A DNA stretch of 64,000 nucleotides from Chitinophaga sp. Ak27 (GTDB taxonomy: Bacteria > Bacteroidota > Bacteroidia > Chitinophagales > Chitinophagaceae): NCBI RefSeq assembly GCF_012726295.1, contig NZ_JABAOB010000014.1, positions 1 to 64,000 of the forward strand, read 5' to 3'. This document shows, in pieces, positions 9,559-18,918 of the stretch (positions are counted from its first letter, which is position 1; every line of letters begins with the position of its first letter). The notes beneath the pieces are model-generated. The model searched no databases and was not told where the DNA came from. It worked only from the letters and a program-made list of their open reading frames with translations. The position numbers were made by a program, and so were the translations under genes.

Positions 9559-9566
9559 CAAAGGTA
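9559..9566 (-). promoter_or_regulatory. Candidate -7 promoter box of typA
   Basis: On the minus strand TACCTTTG matches TAnnTTTG exactly, 65 bases before the typA ATG. No clear -33 TTTG was found upstream. Confidence 0.55.
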
Positions 9567-9757
9567 CGAAAACCTGACGAGAATGAAGGAAACGGGTTTT
9601 AAATAAATGTAATCATTTGGTCATGTCAGATTATAACCATGCAAATTACTAATAATCAATTACTTACAATTAAACATAAGCGACTATTGCATTTAAGACC
9701 GGTTGTGGCGTCAATTTTGAACTCTTTACTCCATTTTAACCACATCACTCATTTACC

Positions 9758-10762
9758 ATGCGCCTGCAATTATACTTCATGGTCTTCCTTCTTGTCAACA
9801 TCGTCTTTACAAGTACCACCTACGCACAACAGATACCAGCCCAGGATATCACCCTTTCTCAATATAAATACCCTTTTCCTGTACATTATTTACAGCTGCA
9901 TATACAGGGCCAACCACTGCAAATGGCCTATATGGACCTACAACCAGCCAAACCTAATGGCAAGACAGTGGTGCTGTTACATGGGAAAAATTTCTGTGGC
10001 GCTTATTGGGACAGCACCGCAGCCGATCTTAGTAATAACGGGTATCGCGTTATCATACCTGATCAAATAGGCTTTGGTAAATCTTCTAAACCGGCCAGCT
10101 TCCAATATTCCTTTCAACAACTGGCTCAAAATACCAAGGCCCTGCTGGATACGCTTCAGATCAGTAAAGCGGCTATTCTCGGACATTCTATGGGAGGCAT
10201 GCTGGCAGTACGTTTTGCCCTGCTGTATCCCCAAGTAACGGAAAAATTAATACTGGAAAACCCTATCGGCCTCGAAGACTGGAAAGTGAAAGTACCTTAT
10301 CAATCCATAGATAAATGGTACAAGACTGAGCTGCAACAGAACTACGAAAAAATTAAACAATATATGATGGACAGCTACTACGCCGGCAAATGGTCGGCTG
10401 CCTATGATAAATGGGCACAGCTGCAGGCCAGCTGGATCAGCAACCCCGATTATTCGCGCGTAGCATGGAATTCCGCCCTTACCTACGATATGATCTTTAC
10501 ACAACCTGTGATCTACGAATTCCCAAACATACAGGCTCCTACCCTGCTGATTATCGGGCAACGGGATCGCACAGCTTTGGGAAAAGCCAATGTACCGGAA
10601 GAGGTACGGAAAACATTGGGGAATTACCCGGAATTGGGGAAAATAGCTGCTGAAAAAATTCCACACGCCACCCTGGTCTCTATTGAAGGAGTAGGTCACC
10701 TCCCTCACATCGAAGCATACACGAAATTTATTACTCCCCTGTTGAAATTTCTACAGGAATAA
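9758..10762 (+). CDS. Exported alpha/beta hydrolase
   Basis: Alpha/beta-hydrolase fold enzyme of the proline iminopeptidase/haloalkane dehalogenase/lipase style; substrate unknown. A signal peptide covers about residues 1-24 (ending TYAQQ), so it is periplasmic or secreted. The oxyanion strand is VVLLHGKNF (71-79). The nucleophile elbow is GHSMGG with Ser144, the acid is probably Asp270 (IGQRDR) and the histidine is His314 (GVGHLPH). Length, 334 aa, is a little long because of the cap region. It stands alone, convergent with the patatin-like gene that ends 4 bases after it. Confidence 0.88.
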   Translation: MRLQLYFMVFLLVNIVFTSTTYAQQIPAQDITLSQYKYPFPVHYLQLHIQGQPLQMAYMDLQPAKPNGKTVVLLHGKNFCGAYWDSTAADLSNNGYRVIIPDQIGFGKSSKPASFQYSFQQLAQNTKALLDTLQISKAAILGHSMGGMLAVRFALLYPQVTEKLILENPIGLEDWKVKVPYQSIDKWYKTELQQNYEKIKQYMMDSYYAGKWSAAYDKWAQLQASWISNPDYSRVAWNSALTYDMIFTQPVIYEFPNIQAPTLLIIGQRDRTALGKANVPEEVRKTLGNYPELGKIAAEKIPHATLVSIEGVGHLPHIEAYTKFITPLLKFLQE

Positions 10763-10766
10763 TGCC

Positions 10767-12998
10767 TTATTCCCGCAGGAGCTTAACTACATATTCCAGG
10801 GCGCTCTGATTGGCCGGATTGTCCAGCGCATGGGCAATGTCCAGCTTTTCCCTGGAAGTAAGATGCCAGGATAATGCCGCCGCCTTATCTTGTTTCTGTG
10901 GTACATACTGGAAAATTACCCGGTGAAACTTATTGGGGAAATACCCTTCCATATAATTCAGTAAGCCATCCTGATCAAAGTCCTGCATAGCGCTCCAGTG
11001 CTGTTGCATGGTAAACAGTGGTTCAAAAAGCAGGTCGCTGAGGTCCTTCGTTTTCTTAATAGGAGAAATATCATTTTTACGGGTGTCCCTGATCTGTATG
11101 TACACCACCCCACTCGTATTTTCATCGATCCACTTGCGAAAAGTATATAAGTAGCGCAGGGTCGTTTGCTGCCCAAAGTTATCCCGGATTCCTGCATCCA
11201 TTACGTCCACAATGGGGTTGCTGGGCAAAAAAGCATTGGGTAATACATACGGAAAAGTTGCACACATACGGATCGCGCTGGTGACACGCAGATCCATAGC
11301 CCCCTGTGCAGCAAAATACTGCGCAAAATCCACCCCATCAATATCCCGCACCTGACGGGTTGGGTACAAATATTCAGGGCTGCACAAATAACTTACGGGC
11401 TGTGGAGAAATCATCAACCGGCGTCCATCAGCATTTATTGTAGCATTCCAAATCAGCATCGGAATTTCCGCGCTCGCTTCCGGAACCCGGTAATCCTTCA
11501 GGGTTTTATCCATCACGCTGTCGGTATGCTCGTTCAGCTGCATTTCAAAAGCGTATCCCCGGTCTTTGGCGTACTGGTTTTTACCAATCCGGAAACTTCG
11601 CCAGGGCGTAATAAAATCATTTACCGCCATAGCTGTAAAAACGGAATTCAGCAAATCGTCCGATACGTTTTCAACATATTTGCTATCGCCCAAGAGTATC
11701 GGTTTTCCCTGCTGCTGCCGGTAGTATAACTCCCTGAAATAAGTAGCCCCCAACATGCCTCCGGAAGCACCTGTCATCAGTACAGTGTGTTTCATTAAGC
11801 GGCCTTGCAAAAGGCTATCCAGCCGCTGCAAAACATTAACACTCCAGGTAGCAGAGCGACTTCCGCCCCCGCTGAAATTCATTACGATTAATGGAGGCTT
11901 TTTATCGGCGGGAAATTTCTTTCTCCAGTTATCTAAAATCCGGATAGTCGAGGCTTTGTCCGCCTCATATTTTTGCAGGGTAAAAAACTGCTGCAACGCT
12001 CCCACACTGTATTCCGGGCGGTCTTTCCGCTGATGGTAGTTAAGGCCATAGGCCTTGTTACGGTTATCTACCCAGTTATGTTCTACCATCCAATTGAGTC
12101 CGAACAACATCACCAGCAAAATAGGAATAGACCAGGTTTGCAGCATATAGGAATAGGCGCCGGCCACGCCTATCAGAAAAGCGAAGAAAATGAATACGCT
12201 GGCGCCCGCAGGAATTCTGCACACATTGTAATCCATCATGTAGGCCAATATAACCAGGAATATCAGCGAGCATCCCACTGTAATCATGGCAGCAAAGTGG
12301 TGTTGTTTAAGGATACTGTCCAGGTAGTGTTTATTATAATGATCCACATTCCGGGCCCGCCGGACGCGCCAGGGCGTAGTGAAGTAGTTATGTACCGGTA
12401 AGGCGTTCTCATCGGGCTCCTGGGTAGGCTTAAGGATCATCCGCACGAAGTTGCGGGGGTTACCGAAACGCTTCTCCAGTCGGCGTCCGATATTTTTATC
12501 TGCGTTAAAAAAGTAAAAGAAACAGAAAAAAAAGATCAATAGCACCCCGCAGATATACCCTTCTCCCAACAACAAAATATCCGGAATACTGGTCAGTTGC
12601 TCGTACCGTTGATACTCCCACCCCCGAAAGAGTAGGCTGATGATAAATAATAATGGGATAATGCCATTATTGAGGCAATACTTAAAAAAGGGTTGGGTAG
12701 TAGTAGCCAAAAATTTAAATCGCCCCGTATGCAGGATGAAAGTGGTGATTTGCCAGCTCATGATAAACATACCGTTAGCCAGCCCAAGTAGTGTAGTACT
12801 GTAGAAGTTTACCTTTCCCAGGTATTCTGGCGCCAGGTACAGCGCATCACCGCCAAACACCTTGGCAAAGCCTCCATTGATGGTGCTAAACAGAATTACC
12901 CAAAAAACAAGCAATATCTGGTACTTCCTGAAGTGGAGCAGCAGCAGCTGTATAGGGAAAGAATAGTAAGTTTTTATAAGTAATAACTTCACCTTCAT
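10767..12998 (-). CDS. Membrane-anchored patatin-like phospholipase
   Basis: The C-terminal half is a patatin-like acyl hydrolase: SGGGSRS (oxyanion loop, residues 376-382), GASGG with nucleophile Ser412, and DAG with Asp601 completing the Ser-Asp dyad. The N-terminal 310 residues hold several transmembrane helices (about 25-45, 65-95, 110-125, 143-165, 237-255, 265-305) separated by a basic loop, so the lipase is tethered to the inner membrane. The substrate is probably membrane phospholipid or lysolipid. Length (743 aa) is far above a bare patatin domain because of the membrane part. Transcribed alone. Confidence 0.88.
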   Translation of the reverse strand: MKVKLLLIKTYYSFPIQLLLLHFRKYQILLVFWVILFSTINGGFAKVFGGDALYLAPEYLGKVNFYSTTLLGLANGMFIMSWQITTFILHTGRFKFLATTTQPFFKYCLNNGIIPLLFIISLLFRGWEYQRYEQLTSIPDILLLGEGYICGVLLIFFFCFFYFFNADKNIGRRLEKRFGNPRNFVRMILKPTQEPDENALPVHNYFTTPWRVRRARNVDHYNKHYLDSILKQHHFAAMITVGCSLIFLVILAYMMDYNVCRIPAGASVFIFFAFLIGVAGAYSYMLQTWSIPILLVMLFGLNWMVEHNWVDNRNKAYGLNYHQRKDRPEYSVGALQQFFTLQKYEADKASTIRILDNWRKKFPADKKPPLIVMNFSGGGSRSATWSVNVLQRLDSLLQGRLMKHTVLMTGASGGMLGATYFRELYYRQQQGKPILLGDSKYVENVSDDLLNSVFTAMAVNDFITPWRSFRIGKNQYAKDRGYAFEMQLNEHTDSVMDKTLKDYRVPEASAEIPMLIWNATINADGRRLMISPQPVSYLCSPEYLYPTRQVRDIDGVDFAQYFAAQGAMDLRVTSAIRMCATFPYVLPNAFLPSNPIVDVMDAGIRDNFGQQTTLRYLYTFRKWIDENTSGVVYIQIRDTRKNDISPIKKTKDLSDLLFEPLFTMQQHWSAMQDFDQDGLLNYMEGYFPNKFHRVIFQYVPQKQDKAAALSWHLTSREKLDIAHALDNPANQSALEYVVKLLRE

Positions 12999-13081
12999 CA
13001 GACGATTATTACAAATAAACCTACGGAAAATTTACGGATTTACAGATTTACGAAGACAGGAATTTTGTTTCTGTATAGCTT

Positions 13082-14143
13082 CTATATTAACTCCGGCGAT
13101 GCATTATCACCCCTACTGAGGTAATATGTCCAGATCAGCGACAGTAACAACAACATACCTACGGCCTGGTGCAATATACCATAGCTGATGGGAATTTTAA
13201 CCTGGCTGTTTAATAGGGTCAGTACACCCAGCAATACCTGTAATAATACCAGCAGTAATGGGAGGTAGCGGGTGGCGTGGAGCAGGCTATGGGTAGGCGT
13301 TTGCGCCGCTTTCCACCACCAGAGCCCAATCAAGATGGTAATACCATAGGCGAGGCCCCGGTGTATAAATTGAATCGTGATGGGATTATGTGCAATATCG
13401 GTCAGGAAACCGCCCTGGGAGAACATTCCAGCCGGCATCCAGGCCCCATTGATATCAGGCCAGGTATTGGCCACCAACGCTGTGTGTAATCCCGCCATAA
13501 AAGCCCCGTATACCAGCTGGATAGTTAACAGGGCCAACAGCCAGCAATTCAGTTTACGTAAAACAGGCACCTTTAATACTTCTACCGGACGAATGCTGAG
13601 TTTCAGCGCAAACCAAAACACGTACGACAACAATATCAGCGCAGAAATAAAATGAATAGCCAGGCGGATATGGTTTACATATAAATTTTCTTCGTTGAGC
13701 CCGCTCTTCACCATAATCCATCCGATAGCACCCTGAAGGCCACCAAGGAAAAATAAGATGATCATGGGGTTGACCATGCTTCTGTTAATCTTCTTTTTAA
13801 CCAGGAAATAAATAAATGGGATAATAAACACAAATCCCATCAACCGGGCCCAATCCCTATGCAACCATTCCCAGAAATAAATGGCTTTGAAATCCGATAA
13901 CGTGAAATGGTTATTAATATAATGATACTGTCCAATCTGCTTATAATTATCGAATGCACGCTGCCATGCCTCCTCGTTCATAGGAGGAAACGCTCCCAGT
14001 AACGGCTGCCACTCTGTAATGGATAACCCCGAGCCGGTTAAACGGGTAATTCCCCCCAGCAAAACCTGTACGATCAACATGCCCACGCCTATATATAGCC
14101 AAATGGCCACCGGGCGGTTACTTTTCATTGTAATTGCTTCCAT
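13082..14143 (-). CDS. ctaA: Heme A synthase (COX15/CtaA family)
   Basis: Converts heme O to heme A for cytochrome aa3-type oxidases in the inner membrane. Eight hydrophobic segments and the family motifs are visible: GGITRLTGSGLSITEW (residues 25-40), WEWLHRDWAR with a heme-ligand histidine, and the histidines in HIRLAIHF, NPITIQFIHRGLAY and LHQAVG. Length, 353 aa, fits the longer proteobacterial/Bacteroidota type. A second ATG at 14128 (MKSNRP) is an alternative start. No cytochrome oxidase genes are in the window. Presence implies an aerobic respiratory chain. Confidence 0.95.
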   Translation of the reverse strand: MEAITMKSNRPVAIWLYIGVGMLIVQVLLGGITRLTGSGLSITEWQPLLGAFPPMNEEAWQRAFDNYKQIGQYHYINNHFTLSDFKAIYFWEWLHRDWARLMGFVFIIPFIYFLVKKKINRSMVNPMIILFFLGGLQGAIGWIMVKSGLNEENLYVNHIRLAIHFISALILLSYVFWFALKLSIRPVEVLKVPVLRKLNCWLLALLTIQLVYGAFMAGLHTALVANTWPDINGAWMPAGMFSQGGFLTDIAHNPITIQFIHRGLAYGITILIGLWWWKAAQTPTHSLLHATRYLPLLLVLLQVLLGVLTLLNSQVKIPISYGILHQAVGMLLLLSLIWTYYLSRGDNASPELI

Positions 14144-14321
14144 AAACGGTGCAAAAATAGGGAATGAATGGCGAACAAGACAGCTAAATTCTCACATTAT
14201 TTTAACAAAGGCGTAATGTTCTGTTAATTCACACGTCGGAGATTTGCGGTGAAATAATAAAGGCACGATTAGCTAATACCGCCCTCATTTAAAAACGACG
14301 AACAAAATAAAAAAAATAGTC

Positions 14322-14780
14322 ATGAAACATTTACGTTTTGTTTTCTTAGCACCCAAAGCAGCATTGTTGTTATTCGCTACTATCATGTTCCCAATTTTAC
14401 ATGCAGCAGCACAAACAAAAACATTTGCCTATAGTACATCCAGAATGGCAAATGAAAAAACAGTAGATAATGGAGCACCGGTAGAATCTTTTAACGTTCG
14501 CATTATGCAACTACAAAAAGATCAGCTGTTATTTCAATTGTCTGTCGACAATCCTTCAAATGATAAGCTGACGCTTTATATAAAAGACAATTTCAACAAC
14601 ACACTGCACCGCGAAGTCTTACCAGCTACCCTGCGCTTCGAAGCGCGCTATAATCTCGGTTCCCTGGAAGACGGAGATTATACCTTCGAAATCAGAAGTG
14701 GAAAAACCAAGTTGGCCGAAAAATCCATTGCTATCAAGACCCAGACAATGATCAACAGGAACGTTTCTGTTATCGAATAA
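14322..14780 (+). CDS. Small secreted beta-rich protein, function unknown
   Basis: A 152-residue protein with a signal peptide (about 1-31, ending HAAAQ). The mature part is about 120 residues with alternating hydrophobic strands (ESFNVRIMQL, LLFQLSVDN, LTLYIKDN, TLRFEARYNLG, DYTFEIRSG, KSIAIKTQ), consistent with an immunoglobulin-like or jelly-roll beta sandwich. No catalytic motif is visible. It is transcribed alone and followed immediately by the long palindrome at 14794-14886. I do not recognise the family with certainty. Confidence 0.75.
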   Translation: MKHLRFVFLAPKAALLLFATIMFPILHAAAQTKTFAYSTSRMANEKTVDNGAPVESFNVRIMQLQKDQLLFQLSVDNPSNDKLTLYIKDNFNNTLHREVLPATLRFEARYNLGSLEDGDYTFEIRSGKTKLAEKSIAIKTQTMINRNVSVIE

Positions 14781-14793
14781 GCAGAAAGTGTAA

Positions 14794-14886
14794 AGCATAA
14801 AACAAAAAGCTATTAAAGCGAATGAACCAAGCGATTTTTAATTATTCGCCCTGATCATTCGCTTTAATAGCTTTTTGCTTTATGCT
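14794..14886. repeat. Long palindrome, AAAAAGCTAT-arm family (copy 1)
   Basis: Arms of 32 bases, 14794-14825 and 14855-14886, pair with a single mismatch. The arm contains CAAAAAGCTATTAAAGCG. The 29-base loop can form a second small stem, GCGA/TCGC around TTTTAATTAT. It fills the space between two convergent genes, reaching within 3 bases of the stop codon of the GH3 fusion gene, so it can serve as a bidirectional terminator. It shares its arm motif with 39649-39738 and 56101-56216. Confidence 0.85.
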
Positions 14887-14888
14887 CG

Positions 14889-17876
14889 TTACCTTTTCAC
14901 TGCCGCTTCGTATAAGGTTTCCAGCATCTTTTCCCGGATATGTAATGTTGATAATTTCGTATTGGCGCCGCCGTTAGGATATACCCGGTTGCTAAGGAAT
15001 ATAAATACCAGGCCTGATTCCGGATCGGCCCATACACAGGTGCCGGTATACCCCGTATGGCCAAAGGTAGCCGCCGATGCGCTTTTGGCCGGATAAGGCT
15101 CTCTCCTGCTTATATTGTCTTTCTCAGGCTTGTCAAAACCCAGGCCACGGCGACTGATGTTACTGTTATAAGCGGTAAACAGGGCGATTGTTTCCGGCTT
15201 TATATATTGCACGCCATTGAAACTACCCTTGTTCAACAGCATCTGCATAATTACTCCCAGGTCATGTGCATTGGAAAACAACCCTGCATGTCCCGATACC
15301 CCGCCAAACATAGCAGCGCCGGGATCATGCACATCACCTCTCAGCTGTTGCATCCGGAAAGTATATTCATGCTCAGTAGGTACAATTTCGGACAACGAAA
15401 AACGCTCCCTGGGCAAAAAGCCGGTGGTGGCCAATCCCATGGGAGCATAAAAAGTTTCTTTTACATACTCATTTAATTTTTTCCCGGTGAGCTGTTCCAC
15501 GATTTTTCCCAGGAAAATAAAGTCACAGTCGCTGTATACATACCCCTGGTGAGGAGATAACTTGCTATCCAATATCTTCTTCCAGATGCTATCCCGGTAA
15601 GTATTTTCCATATACATATTATCGGCTACCCGGACGGTATGGGAAGGGTCCGGTATTTTATGATACAGGATAGTATCGGGAGCTCCATCGGGATACAGGG
15701 TTTCTTTATAAAATGGGATAAATGCCACGAGGCCCGCCTGATGCAGCAGGATATCCCGGATACGCAGCCCTGCCTTATCCGTACCCAATACCGATGGAAG
15801 ATATACGCCCAGGGTGGCATCCAGGTTTAACCGCCCTTCATCGTACAGGCGCATTACCGCCAGTGTAGTGGCGCATATTTTGGTAACTGACGCCAGGTCG
15901 TAAATAGACTGGGGAGAAACCGGTATTGCTTTATTATATTCGTAATGACCGAAGCAGCGGTCATATACAATTTTTCCATTCTTCAGGGCCAGCACTTGGG
16001 CGCCAGGAGCGGCACCGCGGGCAATCATTTCATTGGCATAACCATCTATTTTCGCCAGCGTTTGTTCATCCATGCCGGCATCTTTAGGGGTGGTTTCCGG
16101 TAGAGAAGTAAATTGGTTTACCTGATACGTAATACCGGTGCCAGAGGGCAAGCCCGGGCAAACTGTCACCGGCAATTTCCCAGAGGCCCCCAGCTTCCCG
16201 AACAACAGGTCTGCAGCCACTTGCTGAGTAGTACTATCGTCTTCATAAGCTGCAACAAGGGTGGACGCATCACAGAAATATTGAAGGGCATATGGATTTC
16301 CGAAAGCTACTGTGACGGTAGGCATTTCTGATTGTAACTGCCGGACGATCAGACGTTCTGCCAGAGAAAGCCCAAAGTTATTGGCCGGCCGGCGGCTATA
16401 GTCGTGCAGGCTGATAATGGCCGCCTGATAATCGCGCTGAATGCGTGATACAATGGCAGCAATGTGCTCTATTGGTTGGCGGGCAGTAAAGACAAAAACA
16501 TCTGTACCCGGTTTATATGCTTTTACCGCCTGCTGAAATGTATTGCTGGCATCGGCGCCAACGGCTATTACCGCTAATTTTTGCTGGGTCATAGCTGGAG
16601 AAAACGGCACCAATTTTTTATCATTACGAACCAGGGTAATAGCGGCTTCCGCTATGCGCCTGCGCAAGGAATCTGTTCCGGCGTTCAGGTCGGCTGCCAG
16701 GTTGTTGGTATCTATATGTTGCGGTTTCCACAAGCCAAGATTGTATTTGGCCCTCAATACTTTTTTTACCCGCGCATTTACTTCGTCCTGGTCAATTTTA
16801 CCGGCCTTGATGGCTTTCCTGATGGCTTCCACACTACCGGCGGCGGTAGAAGGCAATATCATCAGATCGTTACCCGCCAACAGGGATTGTAACGATTCCT
16901 GGCCTTTTGTGTAGAACTTAGCAATGCCCTTCATTTCGAGGGCGTCAGTAACGATCAGTCCTTTATAGCCCAGTTCATTTTTAAGCAGTTTTGTAACTGC
17001 ATTGTAAGAAATAGAGGTAGGCGTATTCGGTTTCTTATCAATAGCGGGTATATATAGATGGGCAATCATGATAGATCCGACACCAGCGGCGATGGCTTCC
17101 CGGAAGGGATATAGCTCAAGGGAATCCAGCTGTGCCCTTGTTTTATTGATAGTGGGCAGGTCGAGATGAGAATCTACATTGGTGTCGCCATGTCCGGGGA
17201 AATGCTTGGCGCAGGCCATCACGCCAGCATCTTGCATACCACGGATGGTAGCTACGCCCATACGGGCTACGGTGTATTTATTTTCTCCAAAGGAGCGGTC
17301 GTTGATCACAGGGTTAGCGGGATTGTTGTTTACATCCATGTCTGGCGCGAAGTCGAGGTGTATCCCCAGCCGCTTGCATTGTTCGCCCATGATCTTTCCG
17401 GCATCGTAGGCCAGCGTACTGTCCTGTACCGCGCCTATCATCATATTGCGTGGCAGGGAGATAACGCTATCGAGGCGCATGCCGAGGCCCCATTCACCGT
17501 CAATAGCCACCAGTAGTGGTACTTTTGAAATAGACTGATAATAGTTGGTAAGGTTGGCTTGTCTTACCGGGCCACCCTGGAAAAAGATCAACCCGCCTAC
17601 TTTATTGTCCTGGATATCCTTTATTACGGCGTTAATATGGTCCTGCCCCAGGTTGGAATGCGCTCGGATCATGATCAGCTGGGCGATACGTTCTTCAGGA
17701 GTGAGTGATTGAAATACGCTGTCTGCCCATTGTCCCGCACGATCCTGTGGAGGGGTAACAGCCCGTGAAGTTTCCTTTTTATGTTTCTTCTTGTCTTTAA
17801 ATATATGGGGCGCAGAAATAGCGCTCCCGGTCATTAATAAACCCGTAAGTCCTGCAACCAATAATACTTTACTCAT
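14889..17876 (-). CDS. GH3 beta-N-acetylhexosaminidase fused to a beta-lactamase-like domain
   Basis: Residues about 50-400 form a family 3 glycoside hydrolase of the NagZ type: KHFPGHGDTNVDSH (224-237) supplies the NagZ His general acid-base dyad and VTDALEM carries nucleophile Asp311. A GH3 C-terminal-like domain (410-580) follows. Residues 600-995 are a serine beta-lactamase-like/class C-type hydrolase with SVTK (Ser663-Lys666), YSD at 781-783 and HTG at 940-942. An N-terminal signal or membrane anchor (1-22) exports it. The likely role is trimming of cell-wall amino sugars or recycling of muropeptides outside the cytoplasm. The two-domain layout is known in Bacteroidota. Transcribed alone. 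Confidence 0.93.
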   Translation of the reverse strand: MSKVLLVAGLTGLLMTGSAISAPHIFKDKKKHKKETSRAVTPPQDRAGQWADSVFQSLTPEERIAQLIMIRAHSNLGQDHINAVIKDIQDNKVGGLIFFQGGPVRQANLTNYYQSISKVPLLVAIDGEWGLGMRLDSVISLPRNMMIGAVQDSTLAYDAGKIMGEQCKRLGIHLDFAPDMDVNNNPANPVINDRSFGENKYTVARMGVATIRGMQDAGVMACAKHFPGHGDTNVDSHLDLPTINKTRAQLDSLELYPFREAIAAGVGSIMIAHLYIPAIDKKPNTPTSISYNAVTKLLKNELGYKGLIVTDALEMKGIAKFYTKGQESLQSLLAGNDLMILPSTAAGSVEAIRKAIKAGKIDQDEVNARVKKVLRAKYNLGLWKPQHIDTNNLAADLNAGTDSLRRRIAEAAITLVRNDKKLVPFSPAMTQQKLAVIAVGADASNTFQQAVKAYKPGTDVFVFTARQPIEHIAAIVSRIQRDYQAAIISLHDYSRRPANNFGLSLAERLIVRQLQSEMPTVTVAFGNPYALQYFCDASTLVAAYEDDSTTQQVAADLLFGKLGASGKLPVTVCPGLPSGTGITYQVNQFTSLPETTPKDAGMDEQTLAKIDGYANEMIARGAAPGAQVLALKNGKIVYDRCFGHYEYNKAIPVSPQSIYDLASVTKICATTLAVMRLYDEGRLNLDATLGVYLPSVLGTDKAGLRIRDILLHQAGLVAFIPFYKETLYPDGAPDTILYHKIPDPSHTVRVADNMYMENTYRDSIWKKILDSKLSPHQGYVYSDCDFIFLGKIVEQLTGKKLNEYVKETFYAPMGLATTGFLPRERFSLSEIVPTEHEYTFRMQQLRGDVHDPGAAMFGGVSGHAGLFSNAHDLGVIMQMLLNKGSFNGVQYIKPETIALFTAYNSNISRRGLGFDKPEKDNISRREPYPAKSASAATFGHTGYTGTCVWADPESGLVFIFLSNRVYPNGGANTKLSTLHIREKMLETLYEAAVKR

Positions 17877-18116
17877 GTCATAAACTTACAAATATTCAGG
17901 CGTAAAACATGGGCAGCAGGGCTGAATATCAAAGAATTACTAATAATAACCATATGATTTTGTTAGATAGGAAGGATTTTGTTAAATTAGAATACCCTAT
18001 TGAAGATAATTTAGATATTCTGGTTAAAAATTAAAATATGTTTACTATTTTGTCAGAATATTTACATTTAGTTCAATCAATCGTAATTTTAATTACCAAT
18101 ACATTCAACTGTTTCT

Positions 18117-18124
18117 TATATTTG
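18117..18124 (+). promoter_or_regulatory. Candidate -7 promoter box of adk
   Basis: TATATTTG matches TAnnTTTG exactly and ends 33 bases before the adk ATG (18158), within the AT-rich 280-base gap after the GH3 fusion gene. No standard -33 TTTG is seen. Confidence 0.6.
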
Positions 18125-18157
18125 CAGCCTTGCGAGTAAAGTAGATTTTAATAAAAC

Positions 18158-18745
18158 ATGGTCAATCTCATTTTATTTGGCCCTCCCGGTAGCGGCAAGG
18201 GTACACAAAGTGCTAATATTATCCAGAAGTATGGACTTATTCATCTGTCTACCGGCGATTTACTTCGCAGCGAGATTGGTAATAAAACTCCGTTAGGGCT
18301 GGAGGCCAAGAAATTCATGGACCAGGGCCTGTTGGTACCTGATGAAGTGGTGATTGGCATGATCAGTTCCAAACTGGAAGCTAACCCGGAATCACGTGGC
18401 TTCATTTTCGACGGTTTTCCACGTACCACTGCCCAGGCAGAGGCGTTGGATAAGCTGTTAACATTGAAGAAAACAGCTATCTCCGTGGTATTATCCCTCG
18501 AAGTTCCGGAAGATGAACTGATTAAGCGCTTACTGAACCGCGGTTTAACTTCCGGTCGTAGCGACGATGCTTCTGAAGAAGTAGTAAAAGCACGTATCGT
18601 GGAATACCACAACAAAACCGCTCCGGTAGCTGATCACTATGCCAAATTTGGTAAATTCAAGAAGGTGAAAGGCGATGGCACAGAAGAGGAGGTCTTCGAA
18701 TTGCTGTCAAAGGAATTGGATGAACTGGTAGGAGAAAGAGTGTAG
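18158..18745 (+). CDS. adk: Adenylate kinase
   Basis: Catalyses ATP + AMP = 2 ADP in the cytoplasm. The P-loop GPPGSGKGT is at residues 7-15, the AMP-binding segment includes HLSTGDLLR and FDGFPRTTAQAE, and the LID arginines are in NRGLTSGRSDD. The LID is the short type without the zinc-binding four-cysteine insert, which fits the 195-residue length. An exact -7 box lies upstream. A long hairpin separates it from obg. Confidence 0.98.
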   Translation: MVNLILFGPPGSGKGTQSANIIQKYGLIHLSTGDLLRSEIGNKTPLGLEAKKFMDQGLLVPDEVVIGMISSKLEANPESRGFIFDGFPRTTAQAEALDKLLTLKKTAISVVLSLEVPEDELIKRLLNRGLTSGRSDDASEEVVKARIVEYHNKTAPVADHYAKFGKFKKVKGDGTEEEVFELLSKELDELVGERV

Positions 18746-18795
18746 TTATCAGCGGGCAACCGCGCTCACAGCGACTTTTAGTATTTTTATTATAC

Positions 18796-18877
18796 AACGC
18801 AAAGATTGTAGGTACGGCTCTTGGCGCCAGGTAGCGCTAATTAGCCTAAACTTCACGATCTTTGCGTTTTATTTTTT
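18796..18877 (+). terminator. Long-loop inverted repeat between adk and obg
   Basis: AACGCAAAGAT (18796-18806) is the exact reverse complement of ATCTTTGCGTT (18858-18868), separated by 51 bases that contain the palindromes GGCGCC and GCTAATTAGC. The right arm is followed by TTATTTTTT, as in a terminator for adk. The right arm also holds GATCTTTG, close to a -7 box that could drive obg, so terminator and promoter may overlap. Confidence 0.5.
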
Positions 18878-18918
18878 GCCTGCTGTGAAGAAACAGCAGT
18901 ATTTAAAATTCAAGCATA

